Origin: Armatimonadota bacterium
Lineage (GTDB): Bacteria; Armatimonadota; Fimbriimonadia; Fimbriimonadales; Fimbriimonadaceae
Direction: 5' to 3'
Length of the DNA: 64,000 nucleotides
Assembly (NCBI GenBank): GCA_018268375.1
Contig: JAFDWS010000001.1
Location: forward strand, 1 to 64,000
The translations under genes and the position numbers were made by a program. Shown here one piece after another: positions 18,284 to 26,310 of the stretch. The number at the start of each line of letters is the position of its first letter. Positions within the stretch are counted from its first letter, which is position 1. The notes under the pieces were generated by a model. That model was not told the origin of the DNA and ran no database searches. It saw nothing but the letters and a program-made list of their open reading frames with translations.

Positions 18284-18982
18284 TCAACCAAGGGTTGAGA
18301 TGATGGTAAGAATCCTTGATCTGGTGGCAGACCAGTCGTCAAGGTCAAGGGGCCCAGAATCAGCGTTTCCGTAAGGAAGGTAGGGTTGGTTCAGGTCGGG
18401 AAAGTAGAAAGCCCCGATGATCCTACTAGCGACATCCAAGTCCACATCCCCTTTCCTTACTTCACCGCCTAACTCGTGGCCGAAAAGGAACCAGCCACTA
18501 TATCCTTGCCAGTCGCCAGTGCGTGGTTCAATCCACCAGTACACCGGCAGACCGTGCCACTGCCGCACAATAGCTGCAAGGTCTGAGATCGAGAACTGAG
18601 GCGACAAACTGACCCTAGCTAGTGAAGCTTCTGAGATGCCCAGTATCTGCCTAACCTCCTCACGATTGTAAATCGTCGGAGCCTCAATGACAGCCACGCT
18701 GACCGGGGCAACTGCCAGTGGGTCAGTTGTTTTGCACCCGTCGTTTATCCATGCTTCGACTTCAGCTTGGACGTACCACTTCGGCGAGCCTCGACCGGGC
18801 GTCGGCTTGACGAGACTGAATCGCTTGACTTCGATAGCCCGGTACACATCCTCTCTGCGGCACTTTTTGGGACGAGCGTTGACGCACCGGTCGATGATCC
18901 ACTCGATCTTGACGCATGCCACTCCGTCGATGAGCTTGGGGCCCGGTATTCTCTTTTCAGCTTTCGACGCAGCGGACGACAC
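18284..18982 (-). CDS. Leftward lysogeny-region protein, possible DNA-binding regulator
   Basis: A 232-residue protein with GTG start preceded by GAGG. Residues 25-85 (IEWIIDRCVNARPKKCRREDVYRAIEVKRF... PKWYVQAEVEAWIN) look like a winged-helix or excisionase-type fold, and a second candidate HTH is at YNREEVRQILGISEASLARVS (about 105-125). The rest is acidic and aromatic-rich. It is the first leftward gene, divergent from the early rightward genes, with operator-like repeats between them, the position expected of a phage repressor. No close family is recognised. Confidence 0.5.
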   Translation of the reverse strand: MSSAASKAEKRIPGPKLIDGVACVKIEWIIDRCVNARPKKCRREDVYRAIEVKRFSLVKPTPGRGSPKWYVQAEVEAWINDGCKTTDPLAVAPVSVAVIEAPTIYNREEVRQILGISEASLARVSLSPQFSISDLAAIVRQWHGLPVYWWIEPRTGDWQGYSGWFLFGHELGGEVRKGDVDLDVASRIIGAFYFPDLNQPYLPYGNADSGPLDLDDWSATRSRILTIISTLG

Positions 18983-19021
18983 GACCTCAGTTTACTGGCT
19001 GTCTATGGTTGGGCCAAAAAA

Positions 19022-19080
19022 GTCCAACAGGTTCACCGTGAACCTGGCCCGCTGAACTTGCGTTGAACTTCAGTTGAACT
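19022..19080. promoter_or_regulatory. Divergent control region: inverted repeat and 11-bp iterons
   Basis: Between the leftward putative regulator and the rightward early genes are a perfect 9-bp inverted repeat, CAGGTTCAC-C-GTGAACCTG (19028-19046), and three TGAACT direct repeats at 19053, 19064 and 19075, spaced exactly 11 bp. A leftward TTGGAC (-35-like, 19022-19027) abuts the inverted repeat. Both element types contain GAAC/GTTC. This is the expected form of a repressor-operated genetic switch, but which protein binds is inferred. Confidence 0.55.
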
Positions 19081-19155
19081 CCCTGATCCGGCAAGAAATC
19101 ATCTGCTCACCACGAGACGGTAGGTGGCAACACCGCCGAATCGAGGGAGTTAACA

Positions 19156-19515
19156 ATGAGTCTAGAACGACTGAAGAAGAACCTTGGCCGGAGAGCTTCG
19201 GCCAAGTCCAACCCACTCGGCAAAATGACTGACTTCGGGTTCCGTGTCATCACTGTTCAGGTCGCAGGTGTCTCATACACCTATGTTCCCGGCAGGGGCT
19301 TTCACGCCAATGGCGTGTTGATCCCAGACGACAAGGTGCCTGAGACCGTCGTTGCAGCCTTCCAAAAGCTGTTGCCCAAAGACCTGAAGGCTGATCCTGA
19401 GATCGTTGACGCAATCACTCGGATGATTGACGGCCAGGACACTGACGACGCCAAGTTGATCAGGGCTTGGCTGACAGGGAAAGAAGATGACCAGGGAACC
19501 TCTGCTAACACCTGA
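19156..19515 (+). CDS. Early phage protein of unknown function
   Basis: A 119-residue soluble protein with a GAGGGAG ribosome site 6-7 bp before the ATG. A basic N-terminus (MSLERLKKNLGRRASAKSN) precedes a beta-type segment (FRVITVQVAGVSYTYVPGRGFHANG) and a helical acidic C-terminus. It is the first rightward gene after the control region and overlaps the excisionase gene by 29 bp. No family recognised. Confidence 0.6.
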   Translation: MSLERLKKNLGRRASAKSNPLGKMTDFGFRVITVQVAGVSYTYVPGRGFHANGVLIPDDKVPETVVAAFQKLLPKDLKADPEIVDAITRMIDGQDTDDAKLIRAWLTGKEDDQGTSANT

Positions 19516-19660
19516 GCAGGCCCGGCGAGAACTCAACGTCTCAAGGACGACGATCTACCAGCTTCTTTGGACGAAGGAGATCAAGGCCAGCAAGATCGGT
19601 CGGATCTGGCGGATAAGCCGAACCGACCTCGACAAGTACCGGCAATCAACATCCCAATGA
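19487..19660 (+). CDS. xis: Excisionase-family HTH protein
   Basis: A 57-residue MerR/Xis-type DNA-binding protein. It opens with LLTPEQARRELNVSRTTIYQLLWTKEI, the classic pattern of the excisionase helix-turn-helix, followed by the wing residues KIGRIWRISRTDLDKY. Such proteins bend DNA at attL/attR and steer the integrase to excision. Its ATG lies within the end of the preceding gene, suggesting translational coupling. Confidence 0.8.
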   Translation: MTREPLLTPEQARRELNVSRTTIYQLLWTKEIKASKIGRIWRISRTDLDKYRQSTSQ

Positions 19661-19664
19661 CACC

Positions 19665-19686
19665 GGCCCCGGTAACCTCCGGGGCC
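19665..19686 (+). terminator. GC-rich hairpin after xis
   Basis: GGCCCCGG pairs with CCGGGGCC across a 6-base loop, 4 bp after the xis stop codon. There is no T-tract, so it may be a weak or factor-dependent terminator, or protect the 3' end of the message. Confidence 0.45.
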
Positions 19687-19702
19687 ACCAACTTGAAAAC
19701 TA

Positions 19703-20116
19703 ATGAACGACTACAGACAATACAGCGGTGACCTAGAAGAGCTTTACCAAGAGGCTCGACTGAGGGAGCCTGACAACACGGACGAACGAGACGAAACAGA
19801 CGACGACAGACCAAACAGCTTAGAAGAGACTTGGTATATCAAGATGCCCGACGGCAAGTGGCTTGGTGTTGAGCGGTTCGAGGATGAGGACATTCTGGAA
19901 TGGAGGAATGAGGCAGGTGATCTGTACCGACCGGAACATGAGCAACATTCCTTGATTATCGAGAACCTGTGCGACAAAACCAGACCACCTATGTCCCAGG
20001 AGCAGGTTGACGAGATGGATCAGCAACTCAAAGATGGGCTGATCGCCGCTCTCGCAGACCCGAGTGCCTCGGAATCGGTGAAAGAGATGTTCCGGTCTCA
20101 AGGGATTGACGTTTGA
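19703..20116 (+). CDS. Acidic early phage protein
   Basis: A 137-residue strongly acidic protein with no membrane segment. The first 45 residues are rich in Asp and Glu (DNTDERDETDDDRPNSLEE), the middle has a Trp-rich beta-like part (WYIKMPDGKWLGVERF) and the C-terminal third is helical (PPMSQEQVDEMDQQLKDGLIAAL). High charge and small size recall DNA-mimic or anti-host proteins, but nothing specific supports that. It ends 25 bp before a clear terminator. Confidence 0.55.
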   Translation: MNDYRQYSGDLEELYQEARLREPDNTDERDETDDDRPNSLEETWYIKMPDGKWLGVERFEDEDILEWRNEAGDLYRPEHEQHSLIIENLCDKTRPPMSQEQVDEMDQQLKDGLIAALADPSASESVKEMFRSQGIDV

Positions 20117-20140
20117 TTGCCCAGAATGCTGGCACGACGG

Positions 20141-20173
20141 AGCCCCGGCATTGACCGCCGGGGCTTCTTCTTG
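20141..20173 (+). terminator. Intrinsic terminator
   Basis: AGCCCCGGC (20141-20149) pairs with GCCGGGGCT (20157-20165) across a 7-base loop and runs into TCTTCTTG. This is a typical rho-independent terminator ending the early transcript that carries xis. Confidence 0.8.
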
Positions 20174-20186
20174 TCATGATAGACGG

Positions 20187-20486
20187 GTGTCTACCAGACG
20201 CTTCATCTGTGATGCTGCCCGTCACATTGCTGACGCCAGCCAAGCACTGGGGAACATTGATCGACCTGAGACACTGAGTTGTGAGATGGCACTGGCTTCG
20301 TTGAGACTGATCGGCAGACACCAGGTGCCCAGTGACATGGAATGGCGTGAGTTGGAAAGCTACCGCCGTTGGATCGATGACCGTCGGCTGGGGATCTTCA
20401 GTGCCCCAGATCTACCTGTCGATGAAATGGCGGTCTACATGAAGTATCTGGCGGTGAAGATCGAGCGCAGTTCCCAGAGGCATTGA
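20187..20486 (+). CDS. Small helical phage protein
   Basis: A 99-residue protein; the GTG at 20187 lies after the terminator, while an upstream in-frame ATG at 20106 would place the hairpin inside the gene. The product is helical and soluble (FICDAARHIADASQALGNI, MALASLRLIGRHQVPSDMEW). No family recognised. It is 16 bp before the next gene. Confidence 0.45.
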   Translation: MSTRRFICDAARHIADASQALGNIDRPETLSCEMALASLRLIGRHQVPSDMEWRELESYRRWIDDRRLGIFSAPDLPVDEMAVYMKYLAVKIERSSQRH

Positions 20487-20502
20487 AGCCCATAATTGAA
20501 GC

Positions 20503-20874
20503 ATGAGGGACAAGGTGATGTTCCCCTTCCCAAGCACGGTTGAGGAGGCATTTGAGGACTGGATTGGAGTTGATACCTGGTACACGGGCCATCCGGCTGA
20601 CATGGCACGATTCCACGCCTACGTGTGGTGGCAGATCTACTACGAGGGGTCGATCTCTGAGGAGCAGCTAAGACAGAAGATCCGTGATCGACGCAAGGGT
20701 CACATTGCAGATGAAGACTTGGAAAGGGTGGCCAGCCGACTCTCTCACCTGATGGCCGACTGCAACGATTTCCTGAAGGACAAGCCTGCCGCCCTACCGT
20801 TTGACCGCCTATGGGAGATCCTAACCGGTGTCAGGATTCGTGGCAAGAGGTACCGGGTCAAGAAGCAACCCTGA
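20503..20874 (+). CDS. Early phage protein of unknown function
   Basis: A 123-residue protein starting at an ATG 16 bp after the preceding gene. It contains a Trp/Tyr-rich N-terminal half (FEDWIGVDTWYTGHPADMARFHAYVWWQIYY) and a basic C-terminus (RIRGKRYRVKKQP). Helical pattern between residues 50 and 100. No family recognised. A hairpin follows directly, so it probably ends a transcript. Confidence 0.55.
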   Translation: MRDKVMFPFPSTVEEAFEDWIGVDTWYTGHPADMARFHAYVWWQIYYEGSISEEQLRQKIRDRRKGHIADEDLERVASRLSHLMADCNDFLKDKPAALPFDRLWEILTGVRIRGKRYRVKKQP

Positions 20875-20880
20875 CCCACA

Positions 20881-20900
20881 GTTGAGGGAGTGCCCTCAAC
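20881..20900 (+). terminator. Hairpin after the early gene block
   Basis: GTTGAGGG pairs perfectly with CCCTCAAC across a 4-base loop, starting 7 bp after the stop at 20874. No T-tract follows, so termination strength is doubtful. Confidence 0.4.
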
Positions 20901-21922
20901 ACACCCCTGTTCTGCTTGAAGACTTACCCTACTGCGAACTTGTTCGCACCATTCACCGGGTTGAAGCTGAGATGATGCTATCGCATCGAGGAAGCAAGTG
21001 GTGGAGCCGGAGATCCGTGGTCTGCGGAAGCTGGGTTCCGCCCACACAATCCCCTCGATCCCGCCGCTTGGTCTCAAGTTGCGTCAGCAACATCTTCAGC
21101 TGATCCAGTGAACTCCCGAGATCAATGAGCAGTGCAACCGACCCGGCCATCACAATTATCTTCAACTCAGATCTACTGAGTGTTGAGTGAATTGAAGTGT
21201 TGGCCGATTCAGCGAACACATCAGTTGACTCAGGTCGTTCAGGGCTCCGAACAAGTCCGGAGGTAGGAGTTCACTGAGGGACGACCTTGAACACTTGAGT
21301 TCAAACTTCGTCGAACTCCAGACACATTCCCGCCTACGTCAGTTGGCAGGAGTGATTCCCGGTCACAGTCTTCGCAGGTACCCAGTCGGTTCTTGTGCCA
21401 CCGGTCTGACCCTTCATTGCCTTTGGGTTAACGGCACTCGCCGATACATGTGAGGGAGCCACAGGTCAGGGGCCCTGACCGACTCAGACCAGTGCGAACT
21501 GCTGGAAGAAGTGACTCCCCGTGGCGGTTTCGCTAGTTGATTCTTCGTGGTGATTTACAGAAAAGGCCCCCGATTGGGGGCCTGTTTCCCGAGGTGATGG
21601 CTCGGACCTACATCGCTGATTTGCCGACACGGAGGCTTTCCCGTTACTTCGAAACTGTATTTCTGGATCGATCCATCACGTCAATCCTTCCTGTTCCTAC
21701 CGACCTCTCAACAAGAAGTGTCAATCAAGTAGGTGCGCTGATAATCACATAGAGGATTGGCAACGCTACATCTAATGTCGCCCTTCGAATGATAAGAACG
21801 GTGTTCAACATGTCTTCTGGAAACATTTGTTGCAAATAGGTCATAAGGACTACTGGGTAGTGCAAGAAACTATCGATCCTCTATGTGATGTGGAACGCCA
21901 AGTTTGCGATTCCACAGAGCAA
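20901..21922. other. 1-kb region with few coding signals and several inverted repeats
   Basis: No convincing gene is seen. The only candidates are an 88-codon leftward frame (20953-21219) with one hydrophobic stretch and a 50-codon rightward frame near 21598 with GAGG close to its ATG, both weak. Inverted repeats are frequent: TGCGAAC-TT-GTTCGCA (20933-20948), TTGAAC-N6-GTTCAA (21287-21304), GGTCAGG-GGC-CCTGACC (21464-21480) and the hairpin at 21564. The GAAC/GTTC half-sites recall those in the control region at 19022-19080. The stretch lies between early and late genes, so it may hold late-promoter, replication-origin or regulatory-RNA functions. Confidence 0.5.
21564..21587 (+). terminator. 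Hairpin terminator before the late region
   Basis: AGGCCCCC (21564-21571) pairs with GGGGGCCT (21576-21583) across GATT, followed by GTTT and preceded by AAAA on the other side, so it could stop transcription in both directions. It separates the non-coding region from the HNH and late genes. Confidence 0.6.
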
Positions 21923-22903
21923 ATGAAAGATAGTGAGTTATCGATCCTACAAGATCCTGATTGGCGACAAGTCCCTGGTTGGCCCAAGTATCTGGTCAAT
22001 CGAGCAGGGCAAGTCTATTCGACGCATTCAAAGAAACTGATGTCCCCCTACACACGGAACAACAGCCCTTGCGTCCAAGTCTCTCACAACCCTAAGATCC
22101 AGCTGTCCGTCCGTGAGATGGTCGCCGCCGCTTGGATGCCCGTGGTAGCCGGGAAACCATACGCCTGCCACAGGAACAACGACTACCACGATTGCCGGGT
22201 TGGCAACCTTGAGTATCGGGCCGAGCCTCAGATCAAGCAGGGCCGGAGGAAAGACGCCAGTCCCTCCAAGGAGTCAGTCCGTGCCCAGGTGTACACGATC
22301 TGGCAGTCCATGAAGCAGCGATGCACGAATTCGAATCATCCCAGTTATCCCAACTATGGTGGCCGAGGCATTGGTTTCTGCAACAAGTGGCGAGACTTCC
22401 AGCCCTTCTACGAGTGGGCGATTCGATCCGGGTTCAAGCCAGGATTGACCCTGGATCGGAAGAAGAACGACGACTGGTACACCGAATGGAACTGCCGGTG
22501 GACAGACCAACAGACGCAATGCAGAAACACTCGGAGGAACCGATGGATCGAGGCTTTTGGAGAACGCAAGATCCTTGCAGCCTGGCTCGAAGATCCCCGT
22601 TGCTCAGTCACCAGGGAGACTCTCCTGTCCCGGCTGAAGGACGGGTGGAAAGCTGAGCAGGCGATCAGTGAGCCGCCGATCCCGCACAGCCAACGAAACC
22701 ACCGGGTTTCCTTGCACCTTTGTTGGGACGAACTGAAGTCCCTGAAGCAATGGTCGGCTGACCCGAGGTGCCTCGTAGGTAGCACGACGTTGTACGACCG
22801 TGTGAAGAGACGAGGGTGGACGTTGGAGCAAGCGATGACAGTTCCGCCGATCCCATACGAGCTTCGCAGCAAGAAGGAAGGATGGGTGAAGGTGGCAGCT
22901 TAG
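21923..22903 (+). CDS. NUMOD4/HNH-type phage endonuclease
   Basis: The ATG at 21923 gives 326 residues; a TTG at 21827 would add 32. A NUMOD4-like motif opens the protein (DWRQVPGWPKYLVNRAGQVYS), followed by an HNH-type block (CHRNNDYHDCRVGNLEYR). A second module found in many phage HNH/AP2 proteins follows (IWQSMKQRCTN... YGGRGIGFCNKW... TLDRKKNDDWYTEWNCRW). The C-terminus holds two copies of a unit of about 40 residues (AWLEDPRCSVTRETLLSRLK and QWSADPRCLVGSTTLYDRVK, each ending near EQA-PPIP). HNH nucleases often lie next to terminase genes and help packaging, or act as homing endonucleases. Confidence 0.8.
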   Translation: MKDSELSILQDPDWRQVPGWPKYLVNRAGQVYSTHSKKLMSPYTRNNSPCVQVSHNPKIQLSVREMVAAAWMPVVAGKPYACHRNNDYHDCRVGNLEYRAEPQIKQGRRKDASPSKESVRAQVYTIWQSMKQRCTNSNHPSYPNYGGRGIGFCNKWRDFQPFYEWAIRSGFKPGLTLDRKKNDDWYTEWNCRWTDQQTQCRNTRRNRWIEAFGERKILAAWLEDPRCSVTRETLLSRLKDGWKAEQAISEPPIPHSQRNHRVSLHLCWDELKSLKQWSADPRCLVGSTTLYDRVKRRGWTLEQAMTVPPIPYELRSKKEGWVKVAA

Positions 22904-22928
22904 ATGCCAGTTCCACCCCGAGAGGAGG

Positions 22929-23201
22929 TCACAGTAGCCTCGTGACCTTCCTGGTCTGCCCACACTGGCAACACTTGAAACGAATCCTGCGAAAGTGCCC
23001 GGAAGCTTCTAACTTCAGGCACGCCTTCTGTACACGGGGCCTATTGTTCCAGTAGTAGTTGTCAGAAATGCACTGGTCGCAAAAGTAGTCTGGCTGATAC
23101 CTGATAAGGAAATCACCGACAATTGCTGTGTACCCGACAAAGGTAGTTATTACGAATATCCCCGCAGTGTTGGGGCCGATAAGCTGTAAGATCGCACTCA
23201 T
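22929..23201 (-). CDS. Small membrane protein with zinc ribbon
   Basis: A 90-residue leftward gene between two rightward late genes. The N-terminus has one hydrophobic helix (ILQLIGPNTAGIFVITTFVGYTAIVG), and the C-terminus has two CxxC knuckles (FCDQC and CCQC, about 35 residues apart) typical of a zinc ribbon, plus basic residues. The ATG at 23201 is preferred over a longer reading that would overlap the small terminase gene. Its opposite direction suggests expression in the lysogen, perhaps as a cargo gene. Confidence 0.55.
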   Translation of the reverse strand: MSAILQLIGPNTAGIFVITTFVGYTAIVGDFLIRYQPDYFCDQCISDNYYWNNRPRVQKACLKLEASGHFRRIRFKCCQCGQTRKVTRLL

Positions 23202-23252
23202 ATTTATAAGTACCTGAATTACGGGCCGATATTTCAAAATTTTGGGGACGGC

Positions 23253-23264
23253 CTCTACTTTATC
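23253..23264 (+). promoter_or_regulatory. CTCTACTTCAGC-type late-block motif (copy 1)
   Basis: CTCTACTTTATC (10/12 to the consensus) lies 5 bp before the ATG of the small terminase gene. It is one of five copies found directly before the first gene of late blocks. It is too close to the start codon for a conventional promoter with leader; it may be a late promoter giving leaderless or near-leaderless mRNA. Confidence 0.45.
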
Positions 23265-23269
23265 TGGAG

Positions 23270-23641
23270 ATGGCGGGGAATCGCAAGAAGGAGATTGATC
23301 CAGCACGATTGAAAGAACTGGCAGGACTCGGGCTGACTCAGAAAGAGATGGCCGGAGTCCTTGGCATGTCTGAGGAGACGTTCTACTTGCGTCTCAGAGA
23401 GAAGCCTGAGCTAACTGAGTGGATTCAACAAGGCAAGGCTGAGGCAGCCAGTGAAGTATCGAACGCCTTGTTTCAGTTGTGCTTGAAGGGAAACCTCGGC
23501 GCAATCATTTGGTACGAGAAGACCCGACGTGGCATCAGGGACACCGTTGAGATCGATGTTTCCAAGCTGTCAGACGATGAGATCAGAGGACGGTTGCAGC
23601 AAATGGTCAAGGAGATCAGCAGGACAGGTGAGGTCAGCTAA
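23270..23641 (+). CDS. terS: Terminase small subunit-like protein
   Basis: A 123-residue helical protein with an N-terminal helix-turn-helix (LKELAGLGLTQKEMAGVLGMSEETFYLRL), a central oligomerisation-type segment (AASEVSNALFQLCLKGNLGAIIWYEKTRRG) and an acidic C-terminus, the plan of phage small terminases that recognise pac/cos sites. The pattern 'LKGN--A--F-EK---G-RD' is typical. The start has GGAG just upstream and a late-block motif before it. Its stop overlaps the next start by one base (TAATG). Confidence 0.8.
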   Translation: MAGNRKKEIDPARLKELAGLGLTQKEMAGVLGMSEETFYLRLREKPELTEWIQQGKAEAASEVSNALFQLCLKGNLGAIIWYEKTRRGIRDTVEIDVSKLSDDEIRGRLQQMVKEISRTGEVS

Positions 23642-24159
23642 TGGCTCAAATCGCCCGCCCGATTCAGGACGTGGACATGTCGATCTGGACACCAAGTTCA
23701 GGCGGAACGTATTGGAACCTCATCGATGATCCGACGCCAGATGAAGACAGCACTTACATCTGGAGGGATGCCAGTGCTTCACCGCCGATTCCGACGCCAA
23801 AAGGAGTCCTGTTATCAACGGTCTCAGATCCTGGGGTCGATACCGGTCATTCAGTGACGATGCGAGTCCGCCAGGAAGACGATGTTGACGTGACCTGGAA
23901 GTACACGATGTGGTGCGGCAACACCTTTGTTGCCTCGGGCTCGCTTGATTCGGTGAACAGCCAGAACTACATCGATCTGACGTACAACCTGTCAACCGTC
24001 CAAGCGTCAGGCATCACCGACTACAGTCAGTTGAAGATCCTTCCAGAGGCATCAGCGGGCGTGATCGTCAGATGCACCAATCTCTTCCTGACCGTCCCTA
24101 GTCTGCCTTCGAGCACTTCGCAGAGGGTGTCAACACTGATGCTCCTAGGTGCCGGATAA
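23641..24159 (+). CDS. Beta-rich virion protein with RVSTLMLLGAG C-terminus
   Basis: A 172-residue protein, beta-rich with many Ser, Thr and Asp, encoded between the two terminase genes. The final 11 residues (RVSTLMLLGAG), after a Ser/Pro-rich linker, are identical to those of the next gene. The central part (HSVTMRVRQEDDVDVTWKYTMWCGNTFVASGSL) looks like an immunoglobulin or jelly-roll fold. Likely a head decoration or fibre component; the function is inferred only from context. One-base overlaps link it to both neighbours. Confidence 0.65.
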   Translation: MAQIARPIQDVDMSIWTPSSGGTYWNLIDDPTPDEDSTYIWRDASASPPIPTPKGVLLSTVSDPGVDTGHSVTMRVRQEDDVDVTWKYTMWCGNTFVASGSLDSVNSQNYIDLTYNLSTVQASGITDYSQLKILPEASAGVIVRCTNLFLTVPSLPSSTSQRVSTLMLLGAG

Positions 24160-24842
24160 TGGCCGGTTATAAGCAGTTCCTTGGCTGGGGTTTCGGTGCC
24201 ACCAACCAAAGTTCAGCCCTGGTGTATGTGACCAAGGATCACAGTGCCGGTAACCCACTGCTGCTCAGCATCGCTAACTACACCAGCAATCGGACGGTCA
24301 GCAGCATCGTTGATTCCCGGGGCAACACCTACAACTTCCTCGGACTGTTCCTGAACATCGGTGCAGGAAAGGTTCATCACTACGTCAGCGATGGAGCGAC
24401 GGCCCTGGCCTCCGGTGATTCCGTGACGGTCAACTTCAGTTCTACAACGGCATCAATCATCGGTCTGATGGAGTTGCAAGGAGTCACGACAACCCTCGAC
24501 TCATCAGGTGGTGCCTCAGCAACATCGACGACCATCGCCGGAACAACCGTCACATCAGCCGCTTCAACGTTGATTGCAGCTACATACGCCCGAGCAGCAT
24601 CAGCGATGCCCAGTGGTGTCGATGAAGCCTATACAACGGTCGTCACCGTTGTTCACCCGATCAGCAATCTCCAGTACTCGCTTGCGTACTTGCACCAAAT
24701 CCCAGCCGGTTCATCAACGATCAGCAATTCCTTCCCAACGTCCGCAGCTTGGGTCACTGCATTGACCAGCCTTCCGTTTTCTTCGAGTCCTTCAGTGACT
24801 CCCGTTCGTGTATCCACGCTCATGTTGCTCGGTGCTGGATAA
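24159..24842 (+). CDS. Beta-rich virion protein sharing RVSTLMLLGAG C-terminus
   Basis: A 227-residue protein with repeated Ser/Thr/Ala/Gly beta strands (VYVTKDHSAGNPLLLSIANY, SIVDSRGNTYNF, SGDSVTVNFSST), resembling extracellular or phage-fibre beta-sandwich domains. Like its neighbour it ends in a Ser/Pro linker plus RVSTLMLLGAG, although the rest is not clearly homologous. It overlaps the terminase large subunit start. Probably an externally displayed virion protein. Confidence 0.65.
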   Translation: MAGYKQFLGWGFGATNQSSALVYVTKDHSAGNPLLLSIANYTSNRTVSSIVDSRGNTYNFLGLFLNIGAGKVHHYVSDGATALASGDSVTVNFSSTTASIIGLMELQGVTTTLDSSGGASATSTTIAGTTVTSAASTLIAATYARAASAMPSGVDEAYTTVVTVVHPISNLQYSLAYLHQIPAGSSTISNSFPTSAAWVTALTSLPFSSSPSVTPVRVSTLMLLGAG

Positions 24843-26298
24843 CCGGTTGACTCCAGAACAACGACGGCTGTTCCTGGAGTTCGAAAGAAGGGGGTTGAAA
24901 CTACAGGTGGCCAGCCAGTGGTCACCCTACTGTCCCTTCGATCCGTATCCCAAGCAGCAACTGTTGATCGATCACCCTGGTCGATTCATCCTGGCTCACG
25001 GCACCACCAGATCTTCAAAGTCCGTGGCAGCACTGATGAAGGTGGTCAGCAATGTCCACGTTCCCCAGTATTCAGCGTTGTTCCTTCGACGGACGTTTCC
25101 AGAGCTTGAGCAGAACGACGGGCCGCTGGACATGGCTAAGAAGTGGTTCAAGGGAACGGATGTTGTCTATGACAGCCGAGCCCACCGTTTCACCTGGCCG
25201 TCCGGTGCATCCCTGGAGTTCGGTCACTGTGATTCAGCCGACGCCTACTACAAGTATCTGGGTGGCCGCTGGACAACGATCATCTTCGACGAGTTGACCA
25301 GTTTCACTGAGCAGCAGTTCGGTGAGATTTGCACGAGGAACACGAAGTCACTGGACAACCCAGTGCCATTGCAGGTCATCGGGACAACCAATCCTGGCGG
25401 CCCCTTTGAAGCATGGGTGTTCGACCGCTTCATCAACCCCGAGACGAAACGCCCGGATCACTGCGAAATCAACTTCGATCTATCTGATAACCCCAGTCAA
25501 TCAGCAGATGAGATCCGACAGTCCGTTGGTGCGGCCAGCCAAACCAGGCAACGCCAGTTGCTTCAGGGAGAATGGATGGTTGCCGCTGACGGCCAGTACG
25601 TCAGTGCGGAGTGGTTCCAGTTCACCAGCAACCCACCGGAGTTCAGCCGAGTCTTCCGCAGTTGGGACATCAGCCTGACCAAGGACGGTAACTGGACGGT
25701 TGGCACGCTGATCGGCAAAGGATCTGATGAAACCTACTACATCCTTGACGTGATCAGGGTTCGCCTGGAGACACCGAGTGTCAGACAGTTGATCCTCGAC
25801 ACCGCAGCCAAAGATCCACCGGGCACCATTGTTTGCGTAGAGAAGACCGTTGTTTCCTTGAACCTCGTTCAGGACTTGATCCGCAACGACCGGTTTATCG
25901 CCTGCCGTGACCTCGATCCCACGAAGACGCAGGACATCCTGTTGCCGGAGTTGAAGGCTGAACCAGGGAAGCCTCGATCCGTCCACTTAATCCCCGTGAA
26001 GATCCACGGTCGGTCTGGTGACAAGTTGTCGAGGGCCAGCGGCTTCATCAGCCGTTTGTACGAGGGAAAGGTGTTCTTGAAGACAGCACCGTGGAACACG
26101 GACTTCATCGCTGAGTTCTGCCGGTTCACAAACTCCGACACTGACACCGATGACCAGATCGACAGCTGTTCATTGGGCTTCGAGGTCGCATTGAGAACCA
26201 GGGGAGGAGAGCCGTGGAAGCCACGGGTCTACACGCCGGGAACCGATGAGTACTACGATCAGCTGGCTAAGAAGCAGCGCAGACGCCGAGCAGCCTAA
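24832..26298 (+). CDS. terL: Terminase large subunit
   Basis: The ATP-driven DNA-packaging motor. The ATPase domain shows a Walker A variant HGTTRSSKSV, Walker B TIIFDELTS and the coupling motif IGTTNPGG. The C-terminal RNase H-like nuclease has acidic residues at RSWDISLTKDG, VCVEKTVV and DTDDQIDS. The 488-residue length is normal. The start is uncertain (GTG 24832, overlapping the previous stop by 11 bp, or TTG 24847). It sits upstream of the portal gene. Confidence 0.93.
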   Translation: MLDNRLTPEQRRLFLEFERRGLKLQVASQWSPYCPFDPYPKQQLLIDHPGRFILAHGTTRSSKSVAALMKVVSNVHVPQYSALFLRRTFPELEQNDGPLDMAKKWFKGTDVVYDSRAHRFTWPSGASLEFGHCDSADAYYKYLGGRWTTIIFDELTSFTEQQFGEICTRNTKSLDNPVPLQVIGTTNPGGPFEAWVFDRFINPETKRPDHCEINFDLSDNPSQSADEIRQSVGAASQTRQRQLLQGEWMVAADGQYVSAEWFQFTSNPPEFSRVFRSWDISLTKDGNWTVGTLIGKGSDETYYILDVIRVRLETPSVRQLILDTAAKDPPGTIVCVEKTVVSLNLVQDLIRNDRFIACRDLDPTKTQDILLPELKAEPGKPRSVHLIPVKIHGRSGDKLSRASGFISRLYEGKVFLKTAPWNTDFIAEFCRFTNSDTDTDDQIDSCSLGFEVALRTRGGEPWKPRVYTPGTDEYYDQLAKKQRRRRAA

Positions 26299-26310
26299 TT
26301 GGGATCGGCT

